From positions 1-37,179 of the forward strand of contig JASJQH010000054.1 of the NCBI GenBank assembly GCA_040143965.1: a stretch of DNA of 37,179 nt, written 5' to 3'. Of the stretch, positions 9,987 through 22,199 are shown piece after piece (the first letter of the stretch is position 1; every line of letters begins with the position of its first letter). The notes under the pieces are model-generated. The model did no database searches. It worked only from the letters and a program-made list of their open reading frames with translations, and was not told the DNA's origin. This DNA is from Basidiobolus ranarum. Taxonomy: Eukaryota; Basidiobolomycota; Basidiobolomycetes; Basidiobolales. The translations under genes were made by a program, and so were the position numbers.

Positions 9987-10313
9987 ATTTTAGTGAATTA
10001 TGGTACACTTGCTCTACTCACAGACCTAGCGTAAGGTAAAAAAAGTACACGCGACGGATAATTATCTCATAATATTGATTGATTTTCATTTGGTTCAAGC
10101 AGTTAGTGAAAAGTGTTGGATTGAGAAAAAAAAAGATCTCGAAACAGTAGTAAACTAGTCAACCTTGAATATCTTATGAAGATGATTCATAATTCGGATT
10201 AAAATGGTATTTTTTATAGGCATACCGATGATTCCTTAAATACACTGACAAAAAATTGTTGCTCATTTACAAAGCAATAATTTAGAGAACAAGAAACTCT
10301 GCTTGGTATTACT
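9987..10313. promoter_or_regulatory. Divergent promoter region of RPC9 and Bud32
   Basis: A 327-nt AT-rich gap between the start codons of two divergent genes, with an A-tract near 10128-10135. No specific factor site can be assigned. Both products act in tRNA supply (Pol III transcription; t6A modification), so a shared promoter would make sense, but this is inference. Confidence 0.45.
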
Positions 10314-11406
<1,093 letters not shown>

Positions 11407-12872
11407 GAAAATATTAGAAAGCATATTATATTCAGTAAATAAACATTGAGCCATCTGAATGCTAATTTAGCACAGAGGGATTATAGGGCCATGACCAAAT
11501 GTGATGTTTACCAACACAATCAATTTGTGAAGAAAAAGTAAAGATGTTCAAGAGAACGGTAAGCAAAAACAATGATTCCGCATTTAGTGCGCCTATCAAC
11601 ACTATTTTAGTCACCGCCATATGTATGTTTGGGAGATAGCCCGATGTGATCAGTAGCTTAGATCTATTAATAACTTGAATTTTATTGAGTCTTGTCGAAT
11701 TCTTGTCATTGATGCAAACTGAACACACCGTTAATTCGTTACATCATAGTTCACACGAATATTTTGAACCAAGCAATGTTAGACAGCGCTTGAACGTTGC
11801 TTTGACATGCAAATCCGGGTATACCAGCTTGGTGGAAAGCTTGATGGAAAGCTTGGTGGAAATGAGCAATTTAAGGAGCCATTTTAAGGTAATCCAGAAC
11901 ATTTCTAGTGTTGTCATGACCAAAAAGGTTAAAAATGATAGCATCATTGCGATATGGTTAGCTTGATAACATTGCCTTGGTCAAAAATTACCACTACTTG
12001 TCGTCAGAGGAGCCAAGCTCACAGTACTCTCAGTCATCAATAGCAAACATGTAAGAGTCAAGTATGTTGAGTAACACAACGCCAATAAATTGTATAGCAT
12101 CAGCTATTTCAACATGTACGCGGCGGGCATACAGTGTATACAGTGGGCGGTCCATCGTTTGGTAAACATTCTACTCGAACTAATTGGGGGTTGAATCGAA
12201 TAGCTTGTGAACTGTTAATATTAACAAATCAGTCCAGATCACCCAATCACTGATGGTACAATCTAAAATATAAACAACACAGGCCAATGAGAGAGCCTCA
12301 CCTTCTATGAATTTTTAAGAAACACGCGTATTCGAAACCAGTAGAGTTGGCAGTATTTCAGATCACATTTTAAGAATATGAGCTACTTAAATGAGGAAGC
12401 AAATTAGGTGGCATCTACCTAAGGAGTAGATTACCGTTGGGTGCTGGTCGCGTGAAATATTGATTAAATACTTAATGAGTTACAGAAACATCGGTTACAG
12501 GGTAGGGCTGGTCAGTCGCGGTATCGAATCACCAGAGATTGGGCCAAATTAAGAATTGGTACTGGGTGTGGTTAAGGGAAATGCGCGTCAACTGTAATCA
12601 AACAATAATCTTGTGTGGATTATAGCCTCAGAGTGGGATCAATTCAAACCCTTAATACTAACAGATACCCGCGATTCCTGTAGCTCTAGGTTGCCGAGTC
12701 GTGAAAAAATCATACATATATAGCCGGAGGTTGGCCTCATAAGAATTATCGTTCAGTGGCTCCAGCCCTTCTTACTAACCTTCCCTCGTCCTTTTCTTCC
12801 CCCATCTCCACCTGGCCCTCTTTAGCTCTCTAGCTCTCATCGACATTTTAGTTACTCAGTAGAATAATAGAA
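11407..12872. other. Gene-poor region between Bud32 and Cdc25
   Basis: About 1.47 kb with no gene that I can support. An open frame at 11685-11966 (first ATG at 11712) contains three in-frame 12-nt repeats but has no recognisable domain. An MCB-like ACGCGT (12324-12329) lies about 540 nt before the Cdc25 start; such sites bind MBF in yeasts, but one copy proves little. An AT-rich CATATATA lies near 12713. Confidence 0.4.
11826..11861 (+). repeat. Three tandem 12-nt units
   Basis: AGCTTGGTGGAA occurs three times in tandem; the middle copy differs at one base. In the local open frame they would encode SLVE, SLME, SLVE. Confidence 0.8.
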
Positions 12873-14359
12873 ATGCCTGGTACATAATTAACGACTATGC
12901 AAATTATTGACGACAATGAAAACTAAATATATTCTTGTAATAGCCGTCAGTACTATGGGTTCACCTTGCAATATAGCTTCACCTTGCAATTTATCACGCA
13001 AGAGACTCTTATCTCCTGAATCGGCTTGTCGTCGTTCTCCCTTTGTCAGACATTTCACTGTTCCTTCCCCGTCCACTCTTGCCGTTGACTTGAATACTAG
13101 TCTTGTTTTGCAATCAAGGTGAATATCATTCTTCGTATTGCTCAGAATCCTACAATCATTTATTGACAAGGATTCTTTACAAATAGCCCTATTTCTAAGA
13201 CTCCAAGACGTTGTCTATTGAGTTCATTAAGATCAAGTGAGACACCAGTTTTTGCTGAGCCAAGTAGGCTTATGGAGGATGATGACATATTCAAATGCAC
13301 TCCTCCAGTACCAGAAAACCAACCAAGTCCCTTGATGTGTTTACCTCCTCCAAGCATGTCCAACCTATTCGGTAGCCCACTTGCTAGGTAAGTGACATCA
13401 TTAGGCACTGACTTGCGTATCACGTTTCTGACTTGTATTATAGATGTCCACCCAGAGAGTCACCAAGATTTGGACTGCCTGCTGATTTCACACTGAAGAA
13501 GGCAGCATCATTTCACCTGATTGATGAGTCACCAATTCGTCAATTTGGTAAGGGAATGGGCCGCAAGATCACCGCACCACCACCAAAACTCCGCAAAATG
13601 CACAGCATGTGTGAACTAGAGGAGCAATTTATTTACGGGGATTCACTCAAGAGCGAGGCAGATGACAGCCATGGTGAATCTTACATCCTTCCATGCCACA
13701 CCACTAAGAAGGACACCTTGAAAAGAATTACATGCGATACCGTAAGTGGACTTTATTATATGCATCAGTCCACAGCAGATGATTTATGCAACTTTACTGT
13801 TTAGTTATCCGATGTCTTGAAAGGCAAATACGATGAAGCCCACGATAAACTCATCGTTATTGATTGTCGCTTCCCATATGAGTACGAAGGAGGTCATATT
13901 CAAGACGCCATCAATGTGAATACCAAGGAATCATTGGATGCGTTTTTCCGAGAAAATACCCAAGAGCTCAATTCCCGCACCATCATCGTTTTTCATTGTG
14001 AATACTCCTCCCACAGAGCGCCCCGAATGTAAGTAGACGGTTGATTGAGCGATTCTTCAGTGATTTGTACTAATGATTCTTCAAATAGGGCACATCACTT
14101 GCGCACTCTTGATCGAGAGCTAAACGCTGTCAATTACCCTCACCTGAGTTACCCCGAGTTGTATGTACTTGATGGAGGCTATAGAAATTTCTTTGCTCAA
14201 AATGCTGGAAAGCCCCATTGCGTGCCTCAAAACTATGTAGAGATGGATGATGAATGTTACAAAATTGAATGCAAAACCCAGATGGCCAAATTTACCAAGT
14301 CATTCAATCAGAAACTCAAGAACAAGTCTATCAGCTGGTCTCGTAGCAAAAGTTTTTAA
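12873..14359 (+). CDS. M-phase inducer phosphatase Cdc25
   Basis: Six exons: 12873-12879, 12944-13118, 13187-13387, 13444-13741, 13805-14028 and 14089-14359, giving 391 aa. The rhodanese-type catalytic domain spans about residues 228-360. It contains IDCRFPYEYEGGHI (Asp247 region) and HCEYSSHRAPRM with the CX5R signature, Cys292 to Arg298, and ends with YPELYVLDGGYRNFF. Cdc25 removes inhibitory phosphates from Cdk1 to trigger mitosis. The N-terminus is Ser/Pro-rich (KTPRR, ESPR), as expected for a region regulated by phosphorylation. The first exon is only 7 nt (ATGCCTG); if it is not used, the in-frame Met at 12955 would be the start and six residues would be lost. The catalytic part is certain; the start is less so. 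Confidence 0.93.
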
Positions 14360-14761
14360 GATGCTGGTTTATAAGCTGGTTTATACATAGTTTTGAGCAA
14401 CTCGTCAACAAATATGTTACATATTTCCTTTTATGTTTATCAAGATAGCTTCACTGTACCTATTTCTCCATTTAAGCTATATATTTCTGCTTGTTGCAAA
14501 TAAATTTGCTTTATCAGTCTATGAACAAGTCATAATATACGTTACCATATATATATACTATAGAGAGGTAATCAATAAATTCCTGCTGCTGAGATTGATT
14601 TACCTGCTGAATATAGATCTGTATTATATTTCTTCATCCAATGAATTTTTTCTTTTTTTTTCTTCGTTTTAAAATTCGGGAATTCCAATGGTGAGGATAG
14701 AGAGTCATATACATGGTCTCTAGTCTAGCCGATTTTTCTCTCCTAAAATTAGTGTTAAAGA
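14360..14761 (+). other. Intergenic region: Cdc25 3' UTR and RIO1 promoter
   Basis: About 400 nt of AT-rich DNA with an 11-nt direct repeat (GCTGGTTTATA at 14363 and 14375), a TATATATATA run near 14550, and a T-tract near 14646-14665 before RIO1. No coding sequence is seen. Confidence 0.45.
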
Positions 14762-16439
14762 ATGGAGGGGATTGAACAAGACAAATTCCGTCGTACAGAC
14801 AAAGCTGATCGCGCAACAAATGAACAAGTACTTGACCGTCGTACACGTATCATTCTTTTTAAACTACTTAACGGTGGAGTGTTTTACGAAATTAATGGTT
14901 GTATCAGTACTGGTAAAGAGGTAAATAGTTTAACAGTTGACCAAAAAAGTGTAGAGTTTCTCTTTTCTTAAAGTGACCCGGATTTTCTATTCACATAGGC
15001 CAACGTATATCACGCTGTAACTGATAGTGGTGAAAACAGAGCAGTTAAGATTTATAAAACTTCCATTTTGACCTTCAAAGATCGTGACAGATATGTTACT
15101 GGTGAGTTCCGTTTCAGACACGGTTACAGTAAGCATAACCCTCGTAAAATGGTGAAAGTTTGGGCTGAAAAGGAAATGCGTAACTTGAAAAGACTTTATT
15201 CCGCTGGTATTCCTTGTCCCGAGCCTATATTGTTAAAGATGCATGTACTAGTGATGGGATTTTTGGGAGATAAAAGTGGCAGGTATGAATCACATATATT
15301 GGCGCTATCATTTTCAAGTGTAACGAGTTAATCATTCGTATTAGAGCATATCCCCGTTTGAAAGATGCCGTCGTGAGCGATGAGAAGTATCCACAACTTT
15401 ACTACCAATTAGTTAAAGAGATGCGTAAATTATATCAAGTATGTCATTTAGTCCACGGTGATTTAAGTGAATACAATATCTTGTAAGACATTCAACACTT
15501 TCTTCTAGAATCTCATCCAGCTATGTACTAACATACATTCTAGATATCACAAGAGTACACTGTACATCATTGATGTGTCGCAATCAGTAGAGCATGATCA
15601 CCCTCACGCTTTAGAGTTTTTGAGAATGGATTGTACCAATGTTACTGATTATTTCCGTAAGAGAGGAGTCTCAGTCATGAGCGTTCGTGAATTATTTGAT
15701 TTCATTACTGATGTCAACATCGGCCCTACTGAAGAAGAAATAGAGACTGAATTGGATAAAGTATGCAACGCCCGCTAATGTCTGTATACATTCGTTCATT
15801 TCACTAAACCTTCTTAAATAGATCCAGAAGGTTGTCACCGATAGACATGATGATGCTGATGTTATGAAGAGCTTTGATATCGATGAAGAGGTCTTCAAAA
15901 AGATATATATTCCTCGTAATCTAGACGAAGTGTTTGATATTGAACGTGATGTTGACAAAATTCAGAAAGGTGAAGGCGAGGGGGTATGTTCATCTTCCTG
16001 GATAGTTTCCTTTTTTACTCGACTAATATCTTTATTTCTAGCTTATATATCAAAAACTCACTGGTCTTAGCTTAAAAGACTTCGATAACGAGGATCTCAA
16101 GGTCGGGAGTGAAAGCGAAGAGGAAACCGACAGCGAGGAGGATGAGGAAAATAGCGGTTATGATGATGATGAGGAGGATGATGATGAAGAAGATAGTGAT
16201 TTAGAGGATGAATTCCATCAACAGCGTGGTAAACGTTTCGAAAACAAAGATGAGAAGAAGGTTTTTGACCTTGAACTTGAATATTTTCAGCTAGTACATT
16301 TGCTCATCTCTTAAACTCGTAGGAACGTAAAAAGGCAGCAAAGGAACAGGCTCGTGAAAAAAGGAAGACCAAGATCCCTAAAGCTGTAAAAAAGAGAAAG
16401 GAAAAGATGACTTCCTGCAAGGGTAAATCCAAGAAATAG
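14762..16439 (+). CDS. RIO1-type atypical protein kinase/ATPase
   Basis: Seven exons: 14762-14920, 14999-15282, 15345-15482, 15544-15760, 15822-15983, 16042-16260 and 16323-16439, giving 431 aa. The nucleotide loop STGKEANVYHA, the lysine in [16 protein letters not shown] (catalytic loop) and [13 protein letters not shown] (metal-binding Asp) identify RIO1 rather than RIO2 or RIO3. RIO1 acts in late cytoplasmic maturation of the 40S subunit, promoting release of Nob1 and Pno1 after 20S pre-rRNA cleavage. The C-terminus is a long acidic run ([16 protein letters not shown]) followed by a Lys/Arg tail (KKRKEK...KSKK). The N-terminal extension before the kinase core is about 25 residues shorter than in yeast. 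An in-frame stop just upstream supports the chosen ATG. Confidence 0.95.
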
Positions 16440-16851
16440 ACAATTAATACATCAAGTCATTGCATATTGTAAAGTATATTTAACGAGAACTACCAAGAAT
16501 TCCTATGCAAATATCTATATACATTATGCAATACAAATAGGTATAGCGTTCAATAAATTATCTTAATGCCAAGTTTATTTGCTATTTGTAGCGTTTGCAG
16601 CATCAGTTGGTACTCCACTTCTCTATAGCGAGTTCGTTCTTTTCTCCAGTTTATGGACATATTACAAGGTGATAGTACTAGTCTATGGCATGGAGCTCCG
16701 ATTGGATATATTATTGATGCGAGATGTGTTGGAAAGGCAGTTGGCTGATTCCTTTTCTTCTAGTACCATTTGCCACTCGATATAGCTATATAACGGGGGT
16801 AGTAATACCACGTCATTAATTCACAATCAACTGAAGATGAGTGATATATTA
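16440..16851. other. Convergent intergenic region between RIO1 and the DHHC gene
   Basis: About 410 nt, presumably both 3' UTRs. A plus-strand open frame at 16579-16785 starts with TTG and has no recognisable domain. Nothing else stands out. Confidence 0.45.
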
Positions 16852-18221
16852 TTACCTTGCTGGCCTAGGTCGTGCGATAAACTGGATGATGTTCTTAACT
16901 ATGCTTCCTAGGTTGAACGGATGCAGAGTGTGTTGGGTATTGATTGAGGACCGTATCTAGTTTTAGCATTGAGAATGAGAAACGTCTATGGTGAGGTTGG
17001 GCGTATGGAAGCTTACCTGCTCATGTGTGGTCATGTTTTTTGATATGAGAAACAAATGATATCCTGTCATACCTGTGATGGTAAACCCAAACACAAACGT
17101 GAAAATCGCCAATATTAGAGTGTGTTAGTTAAGGATGAATGTGCTCAAATGTGATGAATATGAACAATTAATTGGGAATTGAAAGGATATCTGACGAAGT
17201 GCTCGCCTAAGACTTGTTGAAAGGAGTATGTTCCTGATGCACTTGCTTTTGTCTGAATTTTCCAATATAGGATAAGATGACCAAGACTAAATCCAAACAC
17301 ATACAGACTCAATATTGACGAGGTCAATATGAAGGTAAAAAAATAGCGATAGTTTCGACGCCCGACACAATTATTGACCCAGATGCAGTGATGATCCTCA
17401 TTTTCTAGTGAGAGCAGTCAGTTAGTATCTACCTTGTTTCCAAGCATTCTTAGGCTCACTAACCCACGCAATTATCACATTGCCTACAATGACTACATCT
17501 AGGGGGACGATACAGTTGACAAGTATCGCAATACTTTAACTTCATAGCAACTCCGTTGATTTCAACATCTTTTAATACGGGATAAACAGAAAAGGGTGTA
17601 TGCGATTGGTCTGTCAAGTCTGAGGAGCTGTGAGGCTCTCCGAGTACATCTAAAGGTTGCATGGGGTCCAAATTTCGAGGTAGTATCTATAAAGAGATGC
17701 AGTTAGTTACATCCTGTGAACAACAAATTCAATTAACTTACTCCAGGATCAGTCCAAGAGGTTTTCAATAAGGAGGCCATACATAATAGATATAAATATG
17801 CAAAAACATATATAACAGCGGGACTAATGTTACTATATACAAAAGGGCACCTAAGAAAGAGTGGGTAAGTTTCTTGGTTCAGTAATCTCAGTCATTCATC
17901 GAAAGAAGTGATTCTTTTGATGTACAATACGACTAGTAGTTATTCTTGATTATCAATTTTATGATGGAGAAACGCTTACACAAACACGCAAAACAAAACC
18001 ATGGGGATGTGAATTATGAGAAGAGTTACTCCAAAGGCCCAAAAGTCACGACAAGTAATTATTCTACCCCATAGCAGAATCTTATTTCTTCCATCAAAGC
18101 TGTCGTTTATGTTCTTCGGCCTGGTTTGACCGGAGTGGGGTTTCATTTCAAGTAAAAGAAAAAGTCGAGCAATGGCTCTTAATACCAAGTGATTTAAAGT
18201 TCTCATCACAATAATCAACAT
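16852..18221 (-). CDS. DHHC protein S-palmitoyltransferase (Erf2/ZDHHC9-14-18 group)
   Basis: Six exons on the minus strand: 18221-17980, 17832-17742, 17686-17464, 17404-17191, 17119-17017 and 16956-16852, giving 325 aa. Four membrane segments flank a zinc-binding DHHC cysteine-rich domain: [17 protein letters not shown], then DNCVENEDHHC with Cys192 as acyl-acceptor, and [14 protein letters not shown]. The family markers TDPGILPR (DPG), TGYHLFL, TTHEQIR (TTxE) and [11 protein letters not shown] (PaCCT-like) all appear in order. In yeast, Erf2 with Erf4 palmitoylates Ras at the ER or Golgi. Intron 4 is AT-AC with U12-type signals, and only that splice joins EHFV to SLILAIFTF in frame. A short tail (RPRPAR) ends the protein. 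It is divergent from RPA1. Confidence 0.93.
17120..17190 (-). other. AT-AC minor-spliceosome (U12-type) intron
   Basis: This 71-nt intron of the DHHC gene starts ATATCCTTT, an exact U12-type 5' splice site. It carries TCCTTAACT (17135-17127), an exact match to the core of the U12 branch-site consensus, and ends CAC, with about 9 nt from the branch A to the end. The phase-2 exon ...GTCAG joins TCTAATATTG to give ...HFVSLILAIF, restoring a conserved membrane segment. No AG lies between the last in-frame stop and the downstream conserved exon, so a GT-AG solution is not available. Confidence 0.88.
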
Positions 18222-18618
18222 TATGCATATTTCGCGAGGTTTAAAACAATATAATGATTATTATTTTTAAGAATCGTAGGTAGGATTAGGTAATATCTCA
18301 ATGTATTATTATATGTCGGATGTTAGTTAAGTGTTTCATCGACGAAGTTTTATCTTTGATTGTCATAAAGCTACCGAAAATTAAAGCGTTGTTGAATAAA
18401 ATAACCGGAAATCACATAAATAGTACCATATTCCCAGTGACCAGTATTATAGAATATTATGCACCTAGTTGAGAAGTTATTGTGCCGCAGATAATAAAAA
18501 CAAAACAAACAATATTATTGGCAACAAGTATGACCTCAATATTTTGACTGATTGGGCATTTCACATTAGTATTGAAGGCCTCTGCAGCTTCTTCATTAAA
18601 GACACAACAGCTAATACA
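18222..18618. promoter_or_regulatory. Divergent promoter region of the DHHC gene and RPA1
   Basis: A 397-nt gap between two divergent start codons. The RPA1 frame stays open about 150 nt upstream of its ATG but without an ATG of its own. No clear factor site is seen. Confidence 0.45.
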
Positions 18619-21420
18619 ATGAACCAGTTAACACAAGGTGCAATTAAGGCCATTTATGAGGATAACAAAGACTCGCCTGCTTCTGCAAACCCAGTCTTAC
18701 AGATCATCAACATTAAAAAACTGACTTCACAAAATCCATCTACTCCTGAGCGCTTTCGGTAAATACTCTTACTCACCTTAGAAACAAACCTACTTATCTA
18801 ACACCTTACCCTTATAAGACTTGTTATTTCCGATGGATCCCACTTTATGCAAGGTGATAATTCGTTTACTCCTTAGCTTGTTTACATATACTAAAGTTCA
18901 TTTTACAGCCATGCTGGGTACACAAATGAACGAGTTAATCAATAACGGTTTGATCACGAAATATACCGTAATCAAACTTGTTCAATACATTTGTAATTCA
19001 GTTCAAAACAGAAGGTACATACTTACTTATTAATTGCTGCCATATATATGAATATTAACATGCCCCTAGAATAGTGATTGTTCTGAATGTTGAGGCTTTA
19101 GGAACTCCTGACGAAAAGATTGGAGACCCAATCTCTATGGAGCCTACTCCTGCCCAAGTTGGAGGCTCCCCTTCCAATCAAGAATCTCCTCAACAAAGAC
19201 AAAGCCCCAGCAATCCTACCACAAACCAACCCTACCCCCAGCAACCACAACATCAGCAGCAAAGTTATGGTCAGAACAATTCCAATGCGGGCCAAGGACA
19301 TCCATTCAATGGAAACAAACCTTCTGCCGCTCTAAACAAAGGCCCTAATAAGTAATAGCCTTTGTACACTAGCTTCAAATTACATGTTACTAATCTCAAA
19401 GAAACTAGCCAAGCTTCTAATATGCCACCACGTTCTCTCGGAGAGCCAACAGGTACCGTCTATCCCATCAAAGGTCTTAGTCCATACCAAAATAAGTAAG
19501 TCTACGTGATTACCTCAATAAGGGATTTTCTTTTCTAACAACTTATATAGATGGACTATTCGTGTTCGAGTAACTTCAAAATCCGATATCAGACATTGGC
19601 ACAATGCTCGTGGTGAAGGAAAACTCTTTAGCGTAAACTTACTAGATGAGAGTGTAAGACGATTAAATTGTTGTTCATACACGGGCTGAATACTCATTAT
19701 TTTCATCGATATAGGGAGAGATTAAGGCTACAGCTTTCAATGATCAAGTGGATCAGTTTTATAGTCTTTTTGAAGAAAACAAGGTTGGTGCTAATGAGTT
19801 ATGGTACAAATCAATTGCTATTAACAACTAAATCATAATGTAGATCTATTACATCTCCAAAGCAAAGGTTACTATGGCCAAGCCACAATTTTCGTCCATT
19901 CAAAATGAATATGAGTTATCTTTGGATCATGGAACTGAAGTGTCACTCGTAAGTAAGCAATACACGTTGGCCAAAGAAGCATTAACGATATTCATAGAGT
20001 TTTTCAATAGTGTATGGACACAGCAGATGTTCCTCAAGTTCGCTACAACTTTGTCGAACTAAGCAAACTAAATGATGTAGCAAAAGACAGCACCATCGGT
20101 ATGTCTATAGAATATAATAAGAAATCTAGTGTATTTCTCTGACACACTATTTGTATAGATGTCATTGGTGTTGTAAGGGAAACCCAAGAGTTATCCCAAA
20201 TTCTCTCCAAAGCTACCCAAAAGCCTGTATCGAAGCGTGATTTGACCCTAGTTGACACATCGGATTATTCAGTTCGACTTACTTTGTGGGGTAAACAAGC
20301 TGAGACTTTTGATGGCTCTGCTACACCTATCATAGCATTCAAAGGCGTTCGCGTCAGTGACTTTAATGGTAAGTTACCACAGTATGATTTTATATAGCTC
20401 TTCCGTTGACCATCGAATGCGTTCCTAGGACGTTCACTCTCCATGTATAGCTCTAGCTCGATGATGGTCGATCCAGATATTCCTGAGGCTCATCGCCTTC
20501 GTGGATGGTTAGTAATTGCATCCTATTTGACTCATTCACAACTGAGATATTTACATGGGGCTTCTTTAGGTATGATTCAATGGGTCATTCTGCACAATTT
20601 CACAGCTACTCCAACGCTATGGGCGGAGGAGGAACTCAAATTTCCATCAAAAAAGATGAGCTAAAGAATTTCGGACAAGTTAAGGATGAAAATCTTGGAA
20701 TGGGTGACAAGGTAAGAAGAACTCTATAATGGAATGGCACAACAGAGATTAATCTACATCATGTTATTATAGCCCGACTATTTCCTTGCCAAAGGAACAG
20801 TTGTGTTTTTAAAGCAAGAGAATCTTGCATACCCAGCATGCCCTAGTGACTCTTGTAACAAGAAGGTTACCGAAGATGCAGGTGGTTGGAGATGTGAGAA
20901 GTGTAATAGAAGCTACGATGCCCCCGAATACAGGTAATTCGAATCAAATCCAATCAATATTGTATCGCCTCTTATAAAATCGCGTATTAGATATATCATG
21001 GCTGTGAATGTTAGCGATCACACTGGCCAAGTTTGGTTGCAATGCTTCAACGATATTGGAGTTCAAATTCTTGGGAAATCAGCTGGTGAACTTATGCAAC
21101 TCAAGGTATACTTATTATCAATACAGTCTCCGATAAAAAGCCCATTTGGTTAAACTCTCCATCAATAGGATATCAACCCAGTCGCCTTCACCGCGGTATT
21201 CCAACAAGCCAACTTCAAGCAATACATGTTCAAGTGCCGTGCTAAGCAAGAAGTGTTCAATGTAAGTAATTCATTTGATTGTTAAAGTCAACTATATACC
21301 AACAGAGTTCTTCAATAGGACACTTCCAAAGTTCGCTATAGCGTATTGCAAGCTACACCTATTGATTTCGTTTCACAATCCAAGTCACTGTTGGAGCAAA
21401 TTGCACAATTGGAAAAGTAA
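18619..21420 (+). CDS. Replication protein A 70 kDa subunit (RPA1/Rfa1)
   Basis: Sixteen exons: 18619-18758, 18819-18853, 18909-19014, 19070-19351, 19409-19495, 19551-19653, 19715-19783, 19844-19948, 20011-20098, 20159-20368, 20429-20507, 20570-20711, 20773-20933, 20991-21105, 21169-21261 and 21319-21420, giving 638 aa. An N-terminal OB fold ([18 protein letters not shown]) is followed by a Pro/Gln/Asn-rich linker and DBD-A ([19 protein letters not shown]). DBD-B follows ([18 protein letters not shown]), then DBD-C with the zinc ribbon CPSDSC...WRCEKC. The protein binds single-stranded DNA as part of the RPA trimer in replication, repair and checkpoint signalling. ATG 18619 gives the usual N-terminus ([13 protein letters not shown]). 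All fifteen introns are GT-AG and 51-79 nt. Confidence 0.97.
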
Positions 21421-21755
21421 ATGATGCCCGTCTTTAATATGTAAAAGGAGCTGGTCTAGTGTTGTGTTGCTCCAAACTATCTTTGATGCTCTTCAGTTGC
21501 ATTTATTGTACAATTTCATTTGAATTCATGTTATTCTTCCCCAATCGTTCTAGACAGAATAAAATTATTTCTCTAACAATCGAGCTGAACAACATTGCTA
21601 CGTGTGAATGTGGCTAGTTTGAATATTTATTTGGATGAAGTTAAGCAATAGATGGGAGAAATGTTGAATGCAGGTGATAAGTATCTAGAAGGATTGAATT
21701 ATAGAGATAACAGAAGAAAAGTTCAATTCCCTCATATCTAAAAGTGTACACGAAA
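21421..21755. other. Convergent intergenic region between RPA1 and uL11m
   Basis: About 335 nt. AATAAA near 21559 probably serves RPA1. No coding sequence or other structure is seen. Confidence 0.45.
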
Positions 21756-22199
21756 CTAAACAACAACTTCGATACCGACAGATCTAGCACTACCAACAAT
21801 AGAACCACAGATATTTTTCAATTCTTGATGAGCCAAGTTAGCGTCCTTTTGTTTACGAAGGGCGATTTCGTAAACGTGTTTGAGTGAAATTTTACCAACA
21901 ATCTGGGAACCAGGTTGAGAACTACCCTTCTCAACACCAGCAGCACGCTTGAGAAGCCAAGAAGTAGGTGGACTTTTGGTAACAAAGCTGAAGGTACGGT
22001 CAGGCTTGACGGTAATAACAGTGGGGATGGGGGTACCTGGTTCAATGTCCTTAGTGCGGTCATTGAATTGTTTACAAAAGTCCATGGATTTGATACCACG
22101 CTGACCAAGGGCAGGACCAACTGGTGGGGATGGAGAAGCCTTACCAGCTGGTACTAGAATTCTTAGAAATGCGGTGGCAGCAGGTTTTTTGGCGGACAT
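21756..22199 (-). CDS. Mitochondrial large-subunit ribosomal protein uL11m
   Basis: Single exon, 147 aa, with the complete bacterial-type L11 fold. The N-terminal domain includes LVPAGKASPSPPVGPALGQ and the C-terminal rRNA-binding domain ends KNICGSIVGSARSVGIEVVV. The segment FSFVTKSPPTSWLLKRAAG is typical of bacterial and mitochondrial L11 and unlike cytosolic L12 (uL11). It binds the GTPase-associated centre of mitochondrial large-subunit rRNA. The start MSAKKPAATAFLRI is short and basic and may act as part of an import signal. It is divergent from the PUF6 gene, 493 nt apart. Confidence 0.94.
   Translation of the reverse strand: MSAKKPAATAFLRILVPAGKASPSPPVGPALGQRGIKSMDFCKQFNDRTKDIEPGTPIPTVITVKPDRTFSFVTKSPPTSWLLKRAAGVEKGSSQPGSQIVGKISLKHVYEIALRKQKDANLAHQELKNICGSIVGSARSVGIEVVV

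Noticed and set aside
12480-12560. A GC-richer patch with a TATCGAATCACC stretch resembling a tRNA T-arm
   Set aside because: No matching acceptor stem, anticodon arm or A-box could be found on either side.
16579-16785. A 68-codon plus-strand frame between RIO1 and the DHHC gene
   Set aside because: It starts with TTG, has no domain and lies where two converging 3' UTRs are expected.
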